This document shows positions 24,390 through 33,026 of a stretch of 35,401 bases of DNA, piece by piece (the first letter of the stretch is position 1; every line of letters starts with the position of its first letter). A program made the position numbers and the translations under genes. The stretch is from Candidatus Methanoperedens sp. (GTDB taxonomy: Archaea > Halobacteriota > Methanosarcinia > Methanosarcinales > Methanoperedenaceae): contig JAUSDC010000113.1 of the NCBI GenBank assembly GCA_030650845.1, positions 1-35,401 on the forward strand, in the 5' to 3' direction. The notes beneath the pieces are model-generated. The model did not search any database and was not told where the DNA came from. It worked only from the letters and a program-made list of their open reading frames with translations.

Positions 24390-24962
24390 CTACCAGTTCT
24401 GGGCAAGCTCCTCGAAATAAGATTGCGCGTGCTGACAAGCAGGGCATGTTTTTGGCGCTTCGATTCCCTCATGGATATATCCGCAGTTCCTGCAGTGCCA
24501 TTTTATGCTGGTTTTCTTTTTGAACACAGAGGCCTCTTTCATGTTCTTTAACAAAGCCCTGTATCGCCCCTCATGGAATCGCTCCACCTCAGCTACTTCT
24601 GTAAACGATTCCGCGACCTTCGGGAACCCTTCTTCTTCCGCTATTTTAGCAGAACCCGGATAGAGCGTACCCCACTCAAGCTTTTCCCCTTCAGCAGCAG
24701 CAAGCAGGTTATCCACTGTCTTTCCTATTACCCCTGCCGGATACTTCGCTGTTATTTCAGCATCGCCGCCCTGGAGGTGCTTGAAGAATATCTTTGCGTG
24801 TTCTTTCTCATTGTCCGCCGTCTCAAGGAAAATTGCGGATATCTGTTCCAATCCCTCGTTCTTTGCGGCGCTGGCAAAGTAAGTATATCGGTTCCTTGCC
24901 TGGGATTCCCCGGCAAAAGCTGCCAGGAGGTTTTTTTCGGTTTTGCTGCCTTTAAAGTTCAT
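24390..24962 (-). CDS. rubrerythrin
   Basis: A 190-residue rubrerythrin that reduces hydrogen peroxide. The four-helix domain carries the diiron ligands in [12 protein letters not shown] (Glu), [11 protein letters not shown] (Glu/His) and [13 protein letters not shown] (Glu/His). The C-terminal rubredoxin-like domain has [10 protein letters not shown] and [10 protein letters not shown]. Length and order match the classical enzyme. Start ATG 24962 lies three bases after a small membrane-protein gene, and the YkgJ-like gene follows at once. The rubredoxin 3.4 kb away is a plausible electron donor. Confidence 0.96.
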   Translation of the reverse strand: MNFKGSKTEKNLLAAFAGESQARNRYTYFASAAKNEGLEQISAIFLETADNEKEHAKIFFKHLQGGDAEITAKYPAGVIGKTVDNLLAAAEGEKLEWGTLYPGSAKIAEEEGFPKVAESFTEVAEVERFHEGRYRALLKNMKEASVFKKKTSIKWHCRNCGYIHEGIEAPKTCPACQHAQSYFEELAQNW

Positions 24963-24965
24963 GGA

Positions 24966-25118
24966 TTATTTGTCAAGCAAATATGCGCCGACCACTATTA
25001 CAACAAGAGCCACCACACTTATTGTTGTTCCTGTAGTTCCTCGCACCGTTGCACCTTCAACTCCTCCAATGATTCCTATTGCATACAATACATATCCTGC
25101 TATTTTTTTAGTATTCAT
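24966..25118 (-). CDS. small membrane protein (50 residues)
   Basis: ATG 25118 to TAA 24966. The protein has two hydrophobic segments (IAGYVLYAIGIIGGVEG and ISVVALVVIVVGAYLL) joined by a Gly/Thr-rich loop (RGTTGTT). The amphipathic Gly spacing suggests helix packing in the membrane. It ends three bases before rubrerythrin, so it is the first gene of that operon. Similar tiny two-helix proteins occur in methanogens without assigned function. Confidence 0.6.
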   Translation of the reverse strand: MNTKKIAGYVLYAIGIIGGVEGATVRGTTGTTISVVALVVIVVGAYLLDK

Positions 25119-25215
25119 ATTCGACACCTGTACCAGTTATATTTGTATTATAATGTTTAATACTTATAGTTTTCCTCTCTAAGCATTTTTGTACTATAAG
25201 GGAAAAGATAGCCGC

Positions 25216-26109
25216 ATGCAAATAAGGACCTGGTTCGGTATTTTCACAATTGATAAAGACATAATAGCAAATGTCGAATTATTCCAGAAAGACATTGATG
25301 CCATACTTGACCGAGTGCTTTGTGAACCTTTGATGCTTCGTGGAAAGATCATTGGCAGCGACCTTCGGGAACTTGCAGTAAAATACAACTTCGCAAGCTC
25401 TTATGAAGAATACGATACCATGCTTCATGATCTAAATATCAGGATAGTAAAAAAACAGGTTGAGACGGCAGTAACACCTGAGAGTCAGATCATCGCCTCG
25501 GTGGAAGCGATAGACGATATCGATGAAACCTCAAATATCCTTGCCGAGCGGCTCAGAGAATGGTATTTATTGAGTCTAGGTGAAACGAACCTGAAAGGAA
25601 AAGAGCTAGCATCCCATATTGCAGGAACAAACGAGCAGGAATTTGATCCGATAGAGAGCCTTGCATCATCCATCCTTGGTCTGTATGAGTCGCGCTCCTG
25701 TATCGAAGAAGAACTCAAGAGAAGAATGCAAGAGACTGCGCCAAATCTCACGAATGTTGCAGGATACCTGCTCGGAGCACGCCTCCTCAGCATAGCAGGA
25801 AGCCTTCCTAAACTTGCTTCCATGCCATCAAGCACAGTACAGGTAATTGGAGCAAACAATGCTCTCTTCAAGCACCTGAAAGGAAAAGCCCCTTCCCCGA
25901 AGCATGGTGTGATCTTCAGGCATCCGCTTGTTAATTCTGCCCCCAGAAAGCTGCGTGGAAAGATCGCAAGGGCGGTCGCCTCGAAAATATCCTTAGCTTC
26001 ACGCTATGACTGCTATTCAGGTGAAGTAGCAGGAAACTTGCTAAAAGATCTTGAAAAAAAGGTCACATATATAAAGAAACATGCGAAGAAGCCGATAAGT
26101 TTTTTATAG
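25216..26109 (+). CDS. nop5: Nop5/NOP56-like C/D box RNP protein
   Basis: A core protein of the box C/D RNP that, with fibrillarin and L7Ae, 2'-O-methylates rRNA and tRNA. The N-terminal domain is followed by the coiled-coil entry NILAERLREWYLLS (about 103-116), and the Nop domain from about 180: APNLTNVAGYLLGARLLSIA, then STVQVIGANNALFKHLKG and RHPLVNSAPRKLRGKIARAV. The frame opens at TTG 25189, but ATG 25216 begins the usual QIRTWFGIFTID N-terminus (297 residues). It is shorter than the usual 370-400 residues because the long Lys-rich C-terminal tail is absent. The fibrillarin gene, often directly downstream, is missing here: a convergent sppA follows. Confidence 0.88.
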   Translation: MQIRTWFGIFTIDKDIIANVELFQKDIDAILDRVLCEPLMLRGKIIGSDLRELAVKYNFASSYEEYDTMLHDLNIRIVKKQVETAVTPESQIIASVEAIDDIDETSNILAERLREWYLLSLGETNLKGKELASHIAGTNEQEFDPIESLASSILGLYESRSCIEEELKRRMQETAPNLTNVAGYLLGARLLSIAGSLPKLASMPSSTVQVIGANNALFKHLKGKAPSPKHGVIFRHPLVNSAPRKLRGKIARAVASKISLASRYDCYSGEVAGNLLKDLEKKVTYIKKHAKKPISFL

Positions 26110-26192
26110 AAGACTTCTTGAGGAAAAATTTGAAAAACTCGAAATGATATCCAGATAATTAAATTAGCGCTGGTAAAAGCAGGAATAGAAGT

Positions 26193-27110
26193 TTAATTGC
26201 CATCAAATGGAATCATCGAGACCAGTCTTCCAAACTGATTATTATCAAAATATTGGGTGAACTGGGATCCATCGATCTTTTCTCCGCCGAACAGTAACCT
26301 GGAAATTGATGGTTTGTTCGCGTATGTGACTGTGGGTTTTCCTTCAATTCCGCCAAGCTTTGCAGCAACGTCAATTGCATCATCAAGGCTTCCGAACTCA
26401 TCCACAAGACCAAGCTCCTTTGCTTTTGCACCGGTATAGACCCTGCCATCCGCAAGGTCTTTTACTTTACTTAAGGTAAGGTTCCTCCCCTGCGCAACCT
26501 CGCTCACAAAGCGGTTGAATGCCTCGGTAATGACCTGGTCAACGTACCTTTTTTCATCATCAGACAGGCCTCTCCAGTCCCCGCCCATGTCCTTCATTTC
26601 ACCTGATTTTGAGATGTAGAATGAAGTACCGTCTTTCTCATAGAACTTAGACCTGTTCTGGAACTCCCATATTACTCCAATGCTCCCTGTAATAGTATCA
26701 GGATTCGCGATTATCCTGTCAGCTGGCACGCTTATATAATAAGCGGCGCTCGCTGCCACATCACCCATTGAGATCACGATGGGCTTTTTGATCTTTTTCA
26801 TGGCTGAAATTATCTCTTCTGCAGCTGCCGGTGAGCCTCCCGGGCTGTTGATCCGCATTACGATCGCTTTTACCCCTCCATCCTCTGAAGCATCATTCAG
26901 GCTCTTTGTGATATCTTCAGAAGTAGCTACCCCGAATCCTGTTGGTACACTTCCTGTTAGCATCACTCCCTGGACGTATATCACTTCTACCCTTTCTGTC
27001 GAGATTCCAAAATCTCCGCCGCCAAGGATCAGAAATAAACTGCCCCCAATGAGTAACAAAAGTAGAGTTAATACAAAAAAATATATTCCAAGCTTCCTTG
27101 AATTACTCAT
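26193..27110 (-). CDS. sppA: signal peptide peptidase SppA
   Basis: A 305-residue membrane-anchored S49 protease that degrades cleaved signal peptides. One N-terminal helix (about 8-30) anchors it, with the catalytic part outside. RINSPGGSPAAAEEI is the conserved substrate-groove segment, Ser121 in GDVAASAAYYIS is the expected nucleophile, and Lys168 in FYISKSGEMKD is the expected general base. YTGAKAKELGLVDEFGSLDDA is the typical C-terminal oligomer segment. The gene starts 38 bases after atwA and is probably co-transcribed with it. Confidence 0.94.
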   Translation of the reverse strand: MSNSRKLGIYFFVLTLLLLLIGGSLFLILGGGDFGISTERVEVIYVQGVMLTGSVPTGFGVATSEDITKSLNDASEDGGVKAIVMRINSPGGSPAAAEEIISAMKKIKKPIVISMGDVAASAAYYISVPADRIIANPDTITGSIGVIWEFQNRSKFYEKDGTSFYISKSGEMKDMGGDWRGLSDDEKRYVDQVITEAFNRFVSEVAQGRNLTLSKVKDLADGRVYTGAKAKELGLVDEFGSLDDAIDVAAKLGGIEGKPTVTYANKPSISRLLFGGEKIDGSQFTQYFDNNQFGRLVSMIPFDGN

Positions 27111-27148
27111 TATTCAAATAATGCAATTATATTACTAATATTTACCTA

Positions 27149-28861
27149 CTAATAGTCCTCTATACAGACATTCAGGTATTTTGCATTGCTTGCTTTAATA
27201 AATTCTTTGCAAACTTCCCTCGGGTCTCCATCCATTACAATGTGCCCTTTGTCAATAAGTACTGCCCTCTGTGCTACTTCTCTTATGAAATCCACATGAT
27301 GGCTCACGAATATGATAGTGGTATTAAATGTCTTATTGATGTTCTTCAATGAATTGGCAACATCTCTAAGTGTGATAGGGTCAAGGTCGCCGAATGGTTC
27401 ATCCAGCAAAAGGATCGAAGGCTTTGATGCAAGCGCCATAGCAAGAGCTGACCTCACGTTCTCGCCTCCGCTCATCTGGTACGGCTTGGCATCAAGAACA
27501 GATAATGGCAGATCTACAGCTTCAAAGACTGGTTTTGTATAATTCAGCACCTCTGTTAGCGGGTAGCTTGGAAAGAGCACTCCCAGGATGGCTGGTGTGA
27601 ATCCCATTTTGGCAAGCCTTTCCTTTGCATTTTCCTCAGGCATGTCAGTCATCCTGTACAGTTCGTCAAGGTCTTTATCAGATATGCCAAGTTCCTTTGA
27701 GCGTTTCCTGGATTCTTCAACCACATTCTGGCCCTTTACACCCAGTTTGTAGGCAATCTGCTGTTTTATAGTAGAATGAGGTGAGAGCGCAAACTCCTGG
27801 TACATTATACTGGTAATCCTTCGCACTTCCATTCTCTTAGGAGAATACGTGGACATCTCAATCCAATCATTATCAACCAGGAACTCAATTTCTCCTTCAT
27901 CAGGATAAACAAGCCCATCCATAGCATGGAGAAGCGTTGTCTTTCCTGCCCCGCTTGGTCCTATGAGCGCGACTATCTCGCCTTCTTTGAATTCAAGATT
28001 AATATTATCAAGATCAAGCACTTCACCCTGCCTGAAAAGCCAGTATCTCTTTGAAAGCCCGGTAACCTTTATCAGTGTTTTTTCTGATTTTCGCTGCGGC
28101 ATGGGTAGAGCGGGTTTCATTTTTTTAATGAATTTCTTTAATACATACTCGGGTTCGCCTTCTTCTATTATCTTTCCATTTTCAAGCCACAAAACACGGT
28201 GTGCCAGATAGGAATGGACTTCAGGAAGATGGGAAACTACCAGGGTTTTTACTCCGGTCTTCTCGTTCACGTTCTTTATAGTATCAAGAACTTCCTGCTT
28301 GGTCGCTGGGCATGTCATGGTGGCCGGTTCATCAAGAAGAAGAAGTTGGGGCTTCGCAGCAAGCTGACGTGCTATTAAAAGCCTCTGCTTTTCCCCGCCG
28401 CTGAGCACAGCAGAAAAATGCTCTGCTTTCTTCTCAAGATTGACAAGCTTTAGATATTCCATGCTTTGTTCATATAATTCATCATAGTAAGGCGAGTCTT
28501 TCTCGGGTAACTGCTCAAATCCGCATTTTTCGGCATAAAGACGCCTCATTACACTCTCGTAAGCAGCGCCTGGCCACAGACCGAAATTTCTCTGAAGATG
28601 TATGGCGGTCATTTTATGAAGTCTGGTATTATCTTCGTGACTTGCTCCAGGTCTGATCGTAAATCCATCAAGTTCAAAACTGCCTCCACTGAATGGCTCC
28701 ATACCGCGAAGGACCTTCAGTATCGTGGATTTGCCGCCACCGCTTCTTCCAATAATACCCAGTATCTCACCGTCTTTAATATCAAAACTCACATCTTTCA
28801 GGACTCTGACTGTATCAGAATCGATTACATAGTCCTTAACCAGATTATTTACTTTCAACAT
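27149..28861 (-). CDS. atwA: AtwA, component A2 of the methyl-CoM reductase activation system
   Basis: A 570-residue protein with two ABC ATPase halves. First half: Walker A GRSGGGKST, signature LSGGEKQRLL, Walker B LLLLDEPATMTCPATKQ. Second half: Walker A GPSGAGKTT, signature MSGGENVRSALA, Walker B ILLLDEPFGDLDP. The DEPATMTCPA form and the LHKMTAIHLQRNFGLWPGAA stretch are specific to component A2, the ATP-binding protein needed to activate methyl-coenzyme M reductase by reducing Ni(I). No membrane segments. It marks the organism as a methane-cycling archaeon. SppA follows 38 bases downstream. Confidence 0.95.
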   Translation of the reverse strand: MLKVNNLVKDYVIDSDTVRVLKDVSFDIKDGEILGIIGRSGGGKSTILKVLRGMEPFSGGSFELDGFTIRPGASHEDNTRLHKMTAIHLQRNFGLWPGAAYESVMRRLYAEKCGFEQLPEKDSPYYDELYEQSMEYLKLVNLEKKAEHFSAVLSGGEKQRLLIARQLAAKPQLLLLDEPATMTCPATKQEVLDTIKNVNEKTGVKTLVVSHLPEVHSYLAHRVLWLENGKIIEEGEPEYVLKKFIKKMKPALPMPQRKSEKTLIKVTGLSKRYWLFRQGEVLDLDNINLEFKEGEIVALIGPSGAGKTTLLHAMDGLVYPDEGEIEFLVDNDWIEMSTYSPKRMEVRRITSIMYQEFALSPHSTIKQQIAYKLGVKGQNVVEESRKRSKELGISDKDLDELYRMTDMPEENAKERLAKMGFTPAILGVLFPSYPLTEVLNYTKPVFEAVDLPLSVLDAKPYQMSGGENVRSALAMALASKPSILLLDEPFGDLDPITLRDVANSLKNINKTFNTTIIFVSHHVDFIREVAQRAVLIDKGHIVMDGDPREVCKEFIKASNAKYLNVCIEDY

Positions 28862-29004
28862 AGAACATTCTCCAGAATATGCAGCAATTGATGACTACAA
28901 ATAATGCAGATTTCGTAATGTTTGACCGTCTATATATTGTTATTGCTTGAACATTTCATTTCTGGGCCGCCAAAATGCAGATAAATGCTTTTAAAACATA
29001 GAAA

Positions 29005-29013
29005 GATATATAC
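29005..29013 (+). promoter_or_regulatory. TATA box for the TPR gene
   Basis: GATATATAC in AT-rich DNA predicts transcription starting about 29034-29038, giving a leader of about 37 bases with GAGGT (29062-29066) six bases before ATG 29073. A further TATATA at 28931-28936 reads on the other strand toward atwA. The rest of the 28862-29072 spacer shows nothing else I can name. Confidence 0.5.
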
Positions 29014-29072
29014 TGTTAAAAATAGTAAAAAATAGAATAATAAAAGGTATTTATTGAGATTGAGGTAATATA

Positions 29073-30098
29073 ATGAAATTTGGCGATTTTTTTAAAAAAC
29101 AAGAAATCAAAGACCCTATTAAAGAGGCGGAAGACTTCAAGCGCGCAGGTAAATTCGATAAAGCACTTGAAGCTTACAGGAATATTCTTAATAACGATCC
29201 TTCAAATTTGAAAGCCTGGTATGATAAAGCATCTATCCATCTTGCCCTTGAGCAATATGGTCCTGCTTTTGAGGCTTATGAGAAAGTGCTCGAACTTGAA
29301 CCCAATAATAGAAAAGCCATGCACGAGATGGGGTTCATACTGGTGAACCTTGGCAGGTTAGAAGAAGCACTGGAAATTTACAATAAGGTTTTGAAGTTCG
29401 AACCTGACAATCTAAAGCTTTTATCAGAAAAGGCAATGATACTTAAGGAGCTGAAGAAGGATCCTGAGGTTTTAAAGATCTATGAAAAGCTGCTAGAAAA
29501 TGACCCGGATAATATAAAAATCCTGTTTGATAGAGGCATGATACTCTCAAATATGGGTAAAGATGCAGATGCATCGATCGCTTTTTCTAAGGTGCTTGAG
29601 ATAGATCCTGAACATTCAGGAGCTATGGCGCAAAAAGGTCTGAATCTGGGAATGCAAAGGCAATATGCACAGAGTTTTGCCCTGCTTGATAAAGCGCTTG
29701 AAAAGGATCCTTCGAACTGGTTCTCATTGTACGCAAAAGGACTTGTGTGGAAACTTAAGGGTAATGACCTTAAATCTCTTGACAGACGCTCCGAGGCTAT
29801 AAAAAGTTTTAATAATGCTCTCCAGGCTTTTGAAAAAGCAACATCATTGAATCAAAATAATGCGAAGCTGTGGCTTGAAAAGGGTCTTATTTTTAAGGAT
29901 CTTGAGCGCGGAAATGAGGCGATCAGGGCACTAAATAAATCCATTGATCTTGACCCGATGAACGCAAAAGCATGGTATGAAAAGGGAGTAACTCTAAAAG
30001 TTCTCGGAAACGAAGGAGAAGCTTCAAAGTGTTTTGAAAAGGTGCTTGAGATAGAGCCGACGCATACACTGGCGCGCCATAAGTTGAAAAAGATGTAG
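29073..30098 (+). CDS. tetratricopeptide-repeat protein
   Basis: A 341-residue protein built of about nine TPR units of 34 residues (AFEAYEKVLELEPNNRKAMH; AIRALNKSIDLDPMNAKAWY and similar), with a short N-terminal lead MKFGDFFKKQEIKD and no signal peptide. TPR arrays mediate protein contacts; partner and role are unknown. One inserted stretch (KLKGNDLKSLDRRSEAIKSF) lengthens the sixth repeat. It stands alone with its own promoter. The T-run at 30133-30139 may end its transcript. Confidence 0.9.
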   Translation: MKFGDFFKKQEIKDPIKEAEDFKRAGKFDKALEAYRNILNNDPSNLKAWYDKASIHLALEQYGPAFEAYEKVLELEPNNRKAMHEMGFILVNLGRLEEALEIYNKVLKFEPDNLKLLSEKAMILKELKKDPEVLKIYEKLLENDPDNIKILFDRGMILSNMGKDADASIAFSKVLEIDPEHSGAMAQKGLNLGMQRQYAQSFALLDKALEKDPSNWFSLYAKGLVWKLKGNDLKSLDRRSEAIKSFNNALQAFEKATSLNQNNAKLWLEKGLIFKDLERGNEAIRALNKSIDLDPMNAKAWYEKGVTLKVLGNEGEASKCFEKVLEIEPTHTLARHKLKKM

Positions 30099-30132
30099 GG
30101 AGAAATCAAGTATTATTTTGACCGGGTGAAGA

Positions 30133-30139
30133 TTTTTTT
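30133..30139 (+). terminator. T-run terminator candidate after the TPR gene
   Basis: Seven Ts, 35 bases after the TPR stop. Archaeal termination commonly needs only a T-run. It overlaps the end of the convergent cofE gene. Confidence 0.3.
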
Positions 30140-30890
30140 AACACCTGAAGCATCCAAAATATAAACACCCTTCGCGCGAGATCACTGGTATCTCCTCGCT
30201 GCCTTCAATGAATCTCACCGGCGCATCCCTGATGAGCACGGCAGGTGTGCTTTCATCTGCCTCGCCCATTATCAATTGCGCCGCAGATACTAGGTTGTCA
30301 GCAGTGGCTCGCCTTGTTATCATAAGAGGCTTACCAAAAAGGTCTTTATGTCCTCTCATGTCTTCAACAGGCTCAATTCCCGCACAGCCAAGCGCTATTC
30401 CCACACAACCGAGGCGCAAAGGCTGAGTCCTGCTATCACCTACTATCACCGCAAGATTGCAGCCGAAATTTTCCATCAGCTTTTTCCTTATCTCGATGGC
30501 GCTGCGCTTTGGGTCTTCGGGTAAAAGTACCACGTGTCCTTCAGGTGCATTGGAGTTATCGATACCTGCGCTTGGTGAGAGTACGCCTTTTGTAATGGTG
30601 ACTACCACGCCAGGGATACCGCCTAGAATTTCATCTGATTCACGAATTATCAGTTCCATCTTTCGAGGGTCGTTTTCAAACTGTTTCGAGAGCTCTAGAG
30701 CCTTCTTTGAGGGCTTGACACTATCAAGAGCTACCACCCGTCCTTCGGCTGTGGCTACAGCAGATTCTGCCAGCACTACGATGTCGTCATCCTGCGGTCG
30801 AATGCCATTCGCTTTTAAAGCTTTGATCAACACTTCCGAGAAATCATCACCTGGTCTTATAAGCGGTGTTTTTATTCCGAATAACTGCAT
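30138..30890 (-). CDS. cofE: CofE, coenzyme F420-0:L-glutamate ligase
   Basis: A 250-residue GTP-dependent enzyme that adds glutamates to F420-0. Segments DDIVVLAESAVATAEGRVV (about 33-51), then VGDSRTQPLRLGCVGIALG and RRATADNLVSAAQLIMGEAD are those of CofE. The frame opens at 30905, but ATG 30890 gives the usual MQLFGIKTPLIRPGDD start. It overlaps thiC by 44 bases and is the last gene of the minus-strand cofactor operon. Coenzyme F420 is the hydride carrier of methanogenesis and serves FprA as well. Confidence 0.93.
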   Translation of the reverse strand: MQLFGIKTPLIRPGDDFSEVLIKALKANGIRPQDDDIVVLAESAVATAEGRVVALDSVKPSKKALELSKQFENDPRKMELIIRESDEILGGIPGVVVTITKGVLSPSAGIDNSNAPEGHVVLLPEDPKRSAIEIRKKLMENFGCNLAVIVGDSRTQPLRLGCVGIALGCAGIEPVEDMRGHKDLFGKPLMITRRATADNLVSAAQLIMGEADESTPAVLIRDAPVRFIEGSEEIPVISREGCLYFGCFRC

Positions 30891-32163
30891 TACTGATTCC
30901 TCCATTTTTTACTTCCTTTTCATTAATATTCACACACCCAAATTCCTTCATTATCTTTATCGCACAGAAATCCCCGCACATGGTGCACGGTCCCTCATGC
31001 GGTGCAAGTTCTCTTGCTCTCTCACTATCGATCGCAAATCCCATCTGTCCCTCCCAGTCTAGCTCTGCTCGTTTCATGGCAAGTCCCCTATCGCTCTCGC
31101 TGGCTCCGTATTTCATGGAATCCCCTATATGCGCTGCTATCCTGAAGGCTATAAGTCCCTCCCTCACCTGCTCTGTGCCTGGAAGACCAAGATGCTCAGA
31201 TGGCGTGATGTAGCAAAGGTAATCCGCTCCGGCGCCACTTGCCATGCTTGCACCTACTGCTCCGGCTATATGGTCGTACCCCACAGCAACATCAGTGGGA
31301 AGAGGTCCTGCCACGAAAAGCGGGAATTGAGAACTTTTCTTGTGGAACCGGACGTATTCTGATATCCTGTCTGCCCGGACATGCCCTCCTGTTCCCTCGA
31401 TTATCACCTGCACGCCAGCATCGCTTGCGCGTTTTGCAAGCTCAACGTTCTTTCTTATCTCCTCAAGCTGAGCTCTGTCCCTCTCGTCATGGATGCAGCC
31501 GCTTCTCATTGTGTTCCCAAGGGAGAGCACTATGTCGTGTTTTTTTAAAATTTCAAGTATCTTATCAAAATTCTCCACAAATGGATTTTCACATCTATTG
31601 ATGGTCATATAAGCGCATGTGATGGAGCCACCCTTTGAAACCACACCCAATATTCTCTTTTTGTCTTTAAGCATATTCAGGGTGGCGCTGTCAGTGCAGT
31701 GGAGCACAAATGAGCTAACACCATCCTCTGCCTGCAGAGTGAGGTTTCTAAGCAGATCATTTTCAGTCATATTCTCAAGACCTATCTGGGCTGCGGTCTG
31801 ATAAATGGGAACCGTGGTCAGGGGGATGGTGGTGTTCCTCAATATCTTCTTACGTATATTGTTTATGTCCCCTCCCATTGATAGATCTGAAAGCGTATCT
31901 GCGCCGTATTTCTGTGCAATTATTGCTTTTCGTACCTCTTCCTCTGGATCGATCTTCAGTGAGGAAGTGCCTATATTCACGTTCACCTTTGTTCTAAGTC
32001 CCTTTCCAATACCAGCAGGTTTCCCATCCCTGCACATAATGATTGCACTCCCTTCTGCTACACTTGAAAGTAAAGAGCGGACATCAACCCCTTCACTTTT
32101 TGCCACCCCTTCCATCTGTGCCGTAATAGTTCCATTCCGTGCATATTCAACCTGTGTTGTCAT
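30847..32163 (-). CDS. thiC: ThiC, phosphomethylpyrimidine synthase
   Basis: A 438-residue radical-SAM enzyme that turns 5-aminoimidazole ribotide into the pyrimidine part of thiamine. TTQVEYARNGTITAQMEGVA at the N-terminus, and GADTLSDLSMGGDI and the C-terminal GPCTMCGDFCAIK, are ThiC segments. The cluster motif is C-x2-C-x3-C (from residue 393), one residue shorter between the last two cysteines than the CX2CX4C of bacterial ThiC; the archaeal type may differ. The start overlaps the metF stop by 4 bases (ATGA 32160-32163). A related hydroxybenzimidazole synthase (BzaF) cannot be excluded from sequence alone. Confidence 0.88.
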   Translation of the reverse strand: MTTQVEYARNGTITAQMEGVAKSEGVDVRSLLSSVAEGSAIIMCRDGKPAGIGKGLRTKVNVNIGTSSLKIDPEEEVRKAIIAQKYGADTLSDLSMGGDINNIRKKILRNTTIPLTTVPIYQTAAQIGLENMTENDLLRNLTLQAEDGVSSFVLHCTDSATLNMLKDKKRILGVVSKGGSITCAYMTINRCENPFVENFDKILEILKKHDIVLSLGNTMRSGCIHDERDRAQLEEIRKNVELAKRASDAGVQVIIEGTGGHVRADRISEYVRFHKKSSQFPLFVAGPLPTDVAVGYDHIAGAVGASMASGAGADYLCYITPSEHLGLPGTEQVREGLIAFRIAAHIGDSMKYGASESDRGLAMKRAELDWEGQMGFAIDSERARELAPHEGPCTMCGDFCAIKIMKEFGCVNINEKEVKNGGISNAVIRNKNTAYKTR

Positions 32164-33026
32164 AATCCTGCCATTTCCAGTATCTTTCTTGTATTTTCAT
32201 GAGTTCCAACCGGCATGATATGTACACCATCGCATATCTCCCGCAGTTCTTTGATCATATCGGCTGCCATTTCGATGCCAAGAGCTCCCGGATCGCTCGA
32301 TGATGATAATCTTTTGATCACATTATCAGGCACTTTTACACCTGCTATATTTCTGTTCAGAAAATCCGCTGTCTTTCTTGATCTCAGCGGGATGATGCCT
32401 GCGATTATTTTTATTTTCTTCCCCCCTGCATCGTGGACCTGATCCAGGAACTCTGAAAACTTTCCAGGATCAAACACTGCCTGGGTGATAATGAAATGTG
32501 CACCTGCCTTTATCTTTTTCTCAAGTTTCATTAGAGCGACTTCAGTCAATTCCGTGTTTGAGACAGCTCCGGCAAAAAACTCTGTTTTTCCCTCAAGCCG
32601 GTTTCCCGAAAGATCGACTCCCTTATTGAGGCGTGATATCATGTCCAGAAGCTGAACTGAATCCAGGTCATACACTGGCTTTGCTCCCGGATGGTCGCCC
32701 TTTGTTGGATAATCGCCTGACATAACAAGGATGTTCTTTATCCCAAGACCTGCCGCGCCAAGGAGCTCGGACTGGAGCGCAAGTCTGTTCCTGTCTCTGC
32801 ATGTAAGATGCATAATTGTCTCATAGCCATGCTGTAAAAGTGCGCTACATGCTGCAATTGGGCTCATCCTCATGATCGCACGCTGGTTATCAGTAACACA
32901 TAATGCATCCACCGCGTTTTTTATCATCCCTGCTTCCTTCATCATCCAATTGACATCAGTCCCTTTTGGAGGGCTTATCTCAGCTGTTATTGTGAATTTC
33001 CCTGAGAGCAGCTTTTCTCTGATCAT
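32160..33026 (-). CDS. metF: methylenetetrahydrofolate (or -methanopterin) reductase, MetF type
   Basis: A 288-residue TIM-barrel flavoprotein. FTITAEISPPKGTDVNWM is the N-terminal family segment; NILVMSGDYPTKGDHPGAKPVYD is the flavin/substrate loop, and AHFIITQAVFDPGKFSEFLD is the conserved C-terminal strand. MetF-type enzymes reduce methylene-H4F to methyl-H4F, whereas Mer is unrelated. It is coupled to metV upstream (ATGA overlap 33023-33026), so they probably form the MetFV complex. Use of H4F in Methanosarcina barkeri is known, and MetF is thought to replace Mer in some ANME archaea. The carrier used here cannot be read from the sequence. Confidence 0.9.
   Translation of the reverse strand: MIREKLLSGKFTITAEISPPKGTDVNWMMKEAGMIKNAVDALCVTDNQRAIMRMSPIAACSALLQHGYETIMHLTCRDRNRLALQSELLGAAGLGIKNILVMSGDYPTKGDHPGAKPVYDLDSVQLLDMISRLNKGVDLSGNRLEGKTEFFAGAVSNTELTEVALMKLEKKIKAGAHFIITQAVFDPGKFSEFLDQVHDAGGKKIKIIAGIIPLRSRKTADFLNRNIAGVKVPDNVIKRLSSSSDPGALGIEMAADMIKELREICDGVHIMPVGTHENTRKILEMAGL

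Noticed and set aside
24573-25160. 195-codon open frame on the plus strand
   Set aside because: Antisense to rubrerythrin and the small membrane protein; composition is Cys/Tyr/Phe-rich shadow sequence.
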